Assembly (NCBI GenBank): GCA_948470475.1
Contig: OX419347.1
Span: 2,267,572 to 2,331,571 of the forward strand
Reading direction: 5' to 3'
From: Galaxea fascicularis
Lineage: Eukaryota; Cnidaria; Anthozoa; Scleractinia; Euphylliidae
Length of the DNA: 64,000 nucleotides
This document shows, in pieces, positions 59,095 through 64,000 of the stretch. The position numbers and the translations under genes are program-made. Position 1 is the first letter of the stretch, and each line of letters begins with the position of its first letter. Below the pieces are notes generated by a model. The model made no database searches, was not told the origin of the DNA, and saw only the letters and a program-made list of their open reading frames with translations.

Positions 59095-60595
59095 AACAAT
59101 TATTGGATGAGGTTGAGCATGATAGCGATACAGTACTGTGCAAAAGTAATGAGAGCGAATTTCGACGAATTTCGTCTATTGTTCTTGCGAATTTTTGCCG
59201 ACATATCGTCGAAAATTCGCGCGGTATTTCGCGTCGCTCAATGCGATATTTCGAAGAAAATGCGGTGAAATGATGCGAATTCTTTCGAAATTTCGAAGTA
59301 TCGAACTTTCGTTGCTGCGAACTCTTTCGAAATTTCGAAGTAACGAACTTTTCTTGCTTTCGAATTTTCGAAGCAGTGAACTGTCGTTAGAAATACACTG
59401 TATATTATAATTGCAGTAACATACATAACTCGGAACTAAACGCGCTTTGTTGATTTATTTACACCACGACTGAAGAGCATTTCAAAAATGAGCTAGAGAG
59501 ATTTAATCCGCACTCTGCTTCAGTAGAGTAACTGTCCGTTTGTTTTTAGACAAGACTAACCGTCAAGGACTGAATCGTAATGGCAACAAGCAGGATTATA
59601 CTCCATGATCTTGATTACGCATACATATTTCTGGTTGAAATCTAACTCCGACTGAAGGCCAAGCTTGCAATGTTTTGATCCTCTTTATAGACAAAAAGCG
59701 CTTTGACTTGCATACCAGTAGTTCGAAAATGTGAATGATTTCAGAGAAACATAGAATTGGTTCAACAATTCACCATTCTATTACTTGCCCCCGCTGTAAA
59801 ACTAGTAGTCTCCTATGCAGCCGTTATAAGTGTCGTCACGCAACTTGTAACACATGATGCCTTGTTGTCTCAAATAGAATTGTTTATGCAAAGGGTTGAT
59901 CGAAGGAAGCGAAGGCCTTCTTACACTGTACAATGAACTTACCTCAGCCTCGAAAATTTGCTGCACTCTTCGAAATACGCTTTGAGCATTCTTCGAAATT
60001 TCGAAACATTTCCTTCGAAATTTCGCGAATCTTCTCGAATTGTCGTTCGAATTTTCGTTGGAACATTCGCATACAATTTCGAAAGTGCCAAGACAATAGC
60101 GCTTTCGAAAATTCGTCGAAAGTTCGGCGATATTTCGTTTCGTTAAAAAAATCGCTGGTTTTCGTCGAAAAGTGACGAAATGTCTCGAAATTCGTCGAAA
60201 TTCGCTCTCATTACTTTTGCACAGTACTGTAATTATCAAGGCCAAGGTTTGTGTTATCTGCCGAAGCCGAAGGCTGAGGCGGATAACACAAACTGAAGCC
60301 TTGATAATTATCGCTATCATGCGAAAACCAAATCCAATAATTGTTTTACTATGCATATTCCTGAGCTGCACTGGCGACTCCGCCATAACAGAACTGATCA
60401 AACTGCTGGTTAGTGTATTAGTTGACGTCACTTCTGCATGCATAAAACTATTGTCTGTAGGTATGACGTCAATTCTACATATATAAAAACTATTGTCTGT
60501 AGGTATGACGTAAGAGAAACAGAGCTAGCAAGAATTAGCCGCGTGCCTATAGCCAATCAAAATCGAGCTGGTGACACCAATGTATAATAATAATT
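59095..60595. repeat. Repeat family D, copy split by a transposon
   Basis: The sequence matches 37591-37990 from ACAATTATTGGATGAGG through GGTGACACCAATGTATAATA, but after GATAGCGATA it is interrupted by about 1.1 kb and resumes with ATTATCAAGG. Confidence 0.92.
59131..60229. mobile_element. Non-autonomous Tc1/mariner-type element, 1,099 bp
   Basis: Ends CAGTACTGTGCAAAAGTAAT ... ATTACTTTTGCACAGTACTG. The first 44 bases (59131-59174) are the exact reverse complement of the last 44 (60186-60229). TA lies directly outside both ends (59129-59130 and 60230-60231), and removing the element with one TA restores the sequence of the sister repeat at 37.6 kb. TA duplication and CAGT-type ends define the Tc1/mariner superfamily. 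No transposase frame exists. Both sub-terminal regions (59150-59390 and 59940-60210) are packed with TTTCGAA-type words, around a unique core of about 500 bp. Confidence 0.93.
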
Positions 60596-60607
60596 CTTCA
60601 TGTGTAC

Positions 60608-63125
60608 CAAGCCAAGAGCCATAATGGGACAGAGAGGGTATAGCCTTTGGGATATCTTAATTTCAAAAACAGACGCAACAGATGCAACAGGAAACAAATT
60701 TCCAGTAGACCTCCTCGTGAAAAAACAAAACAACAAAGGCAGACGGGATGCGGACGATTGTTTGGCTGTCATTAACATTTATGAAGTTATCTAGAGTATT
60801 AACAGCTGTATTTAAACATTGCAAAAAAATTAAAGAAACTCTTGATGTTTAAATAGCTTAAGGTGGCAGTACTATAGAGAGAGGCTTCATCTTCCTCTTA
60901 AGTTCTTATTACACATAACAAAGAAAGTTACAGTTCAACAGCTGACATGGGATACGCAAGTTATGCAATGCAATGACAAAAGAGTGGCTGCATATCATCT
61001 GGCACAGTGATAGAATTGAAGTTATCAGTGCCTGAGAGTTAACAAAAGTGACAGACCATGTTCATTTTATCTATAAAAAGAATGATTATTTTCATACCCA
61101 TAATTATTCTGGGTACCCATCACAGAGCAAAAACTTAAAATTAGTCAAGATAGAAAAAAACACCGTTTCTGTTTTCAAACACATTAATCCCTCACAATAG
61201 AAGCTGGTAGAAAACAGGTAAAAGTGTCCAAAGTCAAGTGTGCCATGTCAACGTAACACCGCATTTAAAGTATCTTTTCAAGATAAACCTCCACAAACCT
61301 TACAGACTTACAGTGTGCCAAAGTCTAAACATATTATACGAAGCCATAACAAGAGCTCACCCATAAATTTCACCCAAAAAGTCATAAAATAAACAGATAT
61401 ATCACTATAATATGTGTGGCCAATTGGTACAAGTGCAATTTGATGTATACTAGAGTCACTTTGGGGTTGCTACAATAAATGTTCAATGCTAACTGACTAT
61501 TATTCATATATAATATATCCAAAAAAAGGTTGGACTGCATAAATTATTATTGAAGTCAAAACAGCCAGAGCATTCTACCACCAAATTAAAGAAAGCAATG
61601 ACATTTTGTGAATTTGTGGAAAATTTAATATTTTTATTGCAAAGCCTAAGTTACATGTATAAAGATTAAACTTCATCAGTAATTATTTTATACCTTCACC
61701 ATGATATATGTGTAATACAAGATTCAAGTAGCAAATGTGTTCCTGTTTTGCTCGCTTGTAAATAAGAATCCACAACTAACAACCATCTGGCATATACCAA
61801 GAAAGTACAAAGCAAAATTTCTTCATACATGCTACTGATGCTCCTCTATTTTTGTCAGATATAGTCAGGCAGGATGTTTCTGAAGACTTATTACAGGTCT
61901 AAGAGAAAGATACTTAATATATAGTACAACGATATCATGATATCAATGTTTGTATCATATGACAAACAATATTTGTGGTGCATCGTTGCCAATTCATTGC
62001 AGCCCTCTCTTCCATTACAGACAGTTGAAAAAACTCTCGAGAACAGGATTCTCATAAGGTTTAGGGACGCTTTTTTTAACATTTGATTAATGAAGAAGAG
62101 GCTTAAATCAAAGTTACAAGTTTAGGTACCAATTCTTTCTGTGACAAAGCTGGTTTCATTCCTGAACATTCACTTTATCATTTTTTTAATATGGACTACA
62201 CTTCCTCAGTTGAACACAAACAATTATTTTTCAAACACCAGATCATCAGCCATTTATAGAATTGTTTCATGAAGTCAGTGGGATTCAACAGAAAAGCAGT
62301 GTATGTGATTCAATTCAATTAAGTTAATCAGTTCTGTCCATAATATCATTTACACTTTTCTCTGCCAAATTTCAAGCCCTGCACTTAAGCTTACATATTA
62401 TTGAGTTACAGTTTTTCATTAACTTGGCTCAAAGATTAAGATTGTCATTGCTCCTAAAGGCTTACAACATTTGCTGCAGGGCCTTGAAAGTTGATCATTA
62501 AATGTCTTCTGATGTAATGTCTTCCCTTTTACAACCAGATCTAGGCAGAATGCGAACAATGCAGTACTTTTTTTGTCCCAACTTAGCACATGGTTGCTAC
62601 CTTTTCAACGAATGTAAATGCCACTCCCTGTCGCTCAAACATTTGAACACTCCCTTAAACTGAGACAAGGAGTCAACACAAGAATTCCAACTCCACAAAG
62701 TTTTGCCATATTTCAACCTTTATTAAAGCCTGAACACACTGCAAATCGAAGTTAACCTGATTCTGCAAAAGGTTTTCAAACTCACATAACTTGCTGCAAT
62801 TTTCACCTGTGGTCAAAAGGACAGCTTTGTGTACATTTCACAAGCCTGTTGTTAAATAACTTGTTTGTGCATGAAATCCGGCAATCTGCAGTTGTTCTGC
62901 CTTACAAAAGACTGAAAAAAGCATTTTGAAAATAAGCTACGTTTACTTCACCATTGCAGCCACCATCTTTGGCATCTTTTCAACAAAGTCCAACTAGCTC
63001 CCAAGACTCGCGCACACGGAAATGAGTCTACCAGAAGACCAGAAGTTGCTTGCTTGTTTCTAAAATTAAAAGATATCCCATATCCCATTACAAGTCTCCC
63101 TCTCTGTTCCATTATGGCTCTTGAC
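60608..63125. repeat. Inverted pair of about 55-bp ends, 2.5 kb apart
   Basis: AAGAGCCATAATGGGACAGA with GAGGG and GGGATATCTTAATTT at 60608-60662 reappears reversed at about 63071-63122 (GATATCCCAT, TCTCTGTTCCATTATGGCTC). Between them lies AT-rich sequence without coding exons. The pair may bound one element or be two separate copies of a short repeat. Confidence 0.5.
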
Positions 63126-64000
63126 CAAGCCCAAATGCATGTTATGAGGGAAGGGTGTAATGTAATTTAAATTCTTTGGTGCTTAAAGGAGACACAAGCC
63201 GGTATTGCATGACAATAACTGTTGAAAATTTGAGAGATTGAATAAGAAATAAAATATTGAGGTTGTGAATTTCAACTTTTTATTTCAATAAAATGAATTA
63301 AAGTAGGTTGTTAAAAAAAAAAAACTTTTTAAAACCTTTTTTAGCACTGTGTGATGGTATGGAATGTATTTGACCAGCTATGTACTGTAAACCTTCAGGG
63401 GTGCCTGCCAGAAAATCATTCCTGTGTCCATATTGTTTATATACATCACATCATATACTATATATACATCACTAAAACACAAATAAAATATAGAATCTGG
63501 AAGTAACTTTAGCTCAAACAATTTTTGTTTTGGTAGGCAAGCACATGCATTCAAACAATTTGACAGTTCAATTAAATTAATAGCTCTTTCATTACTATGA
63601 ACATACAACAAAACGAACTTCATTCAAGATATAAAAGAGTAACAATGTGTGTGAGGCTTTTGTCATATTCCAATAATTATTGGTTCCCCAGAAAATCCAT
63701 TGTATAGTGGGCCAGTAGAATTTTTTTCATGTGTGCCACACACTTTGGTACCACAGAAAACAATTTCAAGTACACACAACTTGGTGATTTGGTAGTGTAT
63801 GAGGAATCTTTTCGCCAAAGTTTGTTAAAGTCTGGTAAATCTAGATTAAGATTAATTTGTTTGACAAAGAGAAACACTAAGCTTTGGCCTCCAAAGATTT
63901 TCACAGTTTTATGCACTATTAAAGGGGCTGTGAAAGCAACAACACTGCTAACCAGTAGAGGACTACTGAGGGACCCCTGAAGAGGATACTGGAACATGAC
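63126..64000. other. Right edge of the window, no gene recognised
   Basis: AT-rich; includes a poly-A run near 63314. Frames at 63677-63997 (-) and 63729-63980 (+) overlap on opposite strands and show no family resemblance. An exon or UTR continuing past the edge cannot be excluded. Confidence 0.35.

Noticed and set aside
60600..60794. 64-codon frame on the plus strand
   Set aside because: It overlaps the inverted repeat end and has no supporting motif or splice context.
63677..63997. 106-codon minus-strand frame at the window edge
   Set aside because: An equally open frame lies opposite, and no family match was evident; possibly UTR.

Overview
This is animal nuclear DNA: AT-rich, with intron-rich genes using canonical GT-AG splice sites, long introns and intergenic stretches full of short inverted-repeat transposons, tRNA-derived SINEs and minisatellites. 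The gene set (ABCD3, CFAP144, SMIM7, a spermidine-acetyltransferase-like gene, a melanocortin/adenosine-like class A GPCR and a Mab-21/cGAS-like gene) is metazoan. Several dispersed repeats resemble ones I remember from stony corals, so an anthozoan cnidarian, probably a scleractinian coral, is the best guess; it is inference, not proof.

Layout. 0-3 kb: a decayed retrotransposon gag with a CCHC knuckle. 3.15-5.33 kb (+): a Mab-21/cGAS-like nucleotidyltransferase gene split by a one-base frame change. 5.4-8.2 kb: several MITEs and a VNTR. 8.3-10.5 kb (-): SMIM7, reconstructed as five exons. 12.55-13.59 kb (-): a single-exon GPCR. 13.7-18.8 kb: no recognisable gene. 18.86-22.49 kb (-): a six-exon diamine-acetyltransferase-like gene with a LINE reverse-transcriptase scrap in an intron. 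24.0-27.7 kb (+): a small secreted family with one leader exon and two paralogous terminal exons, plus an orphan leader-like exon at 28.75 kb. 29.3-30.9 kb (-): an intronless 546-residue protein of unknown function. 32.5-34.25 kb: a satellite-bearing repeat with a 143-bp higher-order unit. 34.4-36.1 kb (+): CFAP144, with an RFX X-box-like site before it. 37.2-55.45 kb (+): ABCD3 in 28 exons, including a GC-AG intron, a 2-kb minisatellite of 28-bp units and a GAT microsatellite. 55.5-64 kb: MITEs and no clear gene, but a clean nested insertion of a Tc1/mariner-type element (TA duplication, 44-bp perfect termini) into an older repeat whose uninterrupted sister copy lies in ABCD3 intron 2.

The genes do not form one pathway. 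They are unrelated metazoan loci: innate nucleotide signalling (cGAS-like), peroxisomal lipid import (ABCD3), polyamine or thialysine acetylation, ciliary axoneme (CFAP144), a small membrane protein (SMIM7), a receptor and secreted proteins. The most notable points are the frame break in the cGAS-like gene, alternative 3' ends (SMIM7 and the secreted pair), the nested transposon with its empty-site paralogue, and the two large minisatellites that create long false reading frames. All exon models were read by eye from splice signals, phase and remembered family sequences; no search or alignment program was run.
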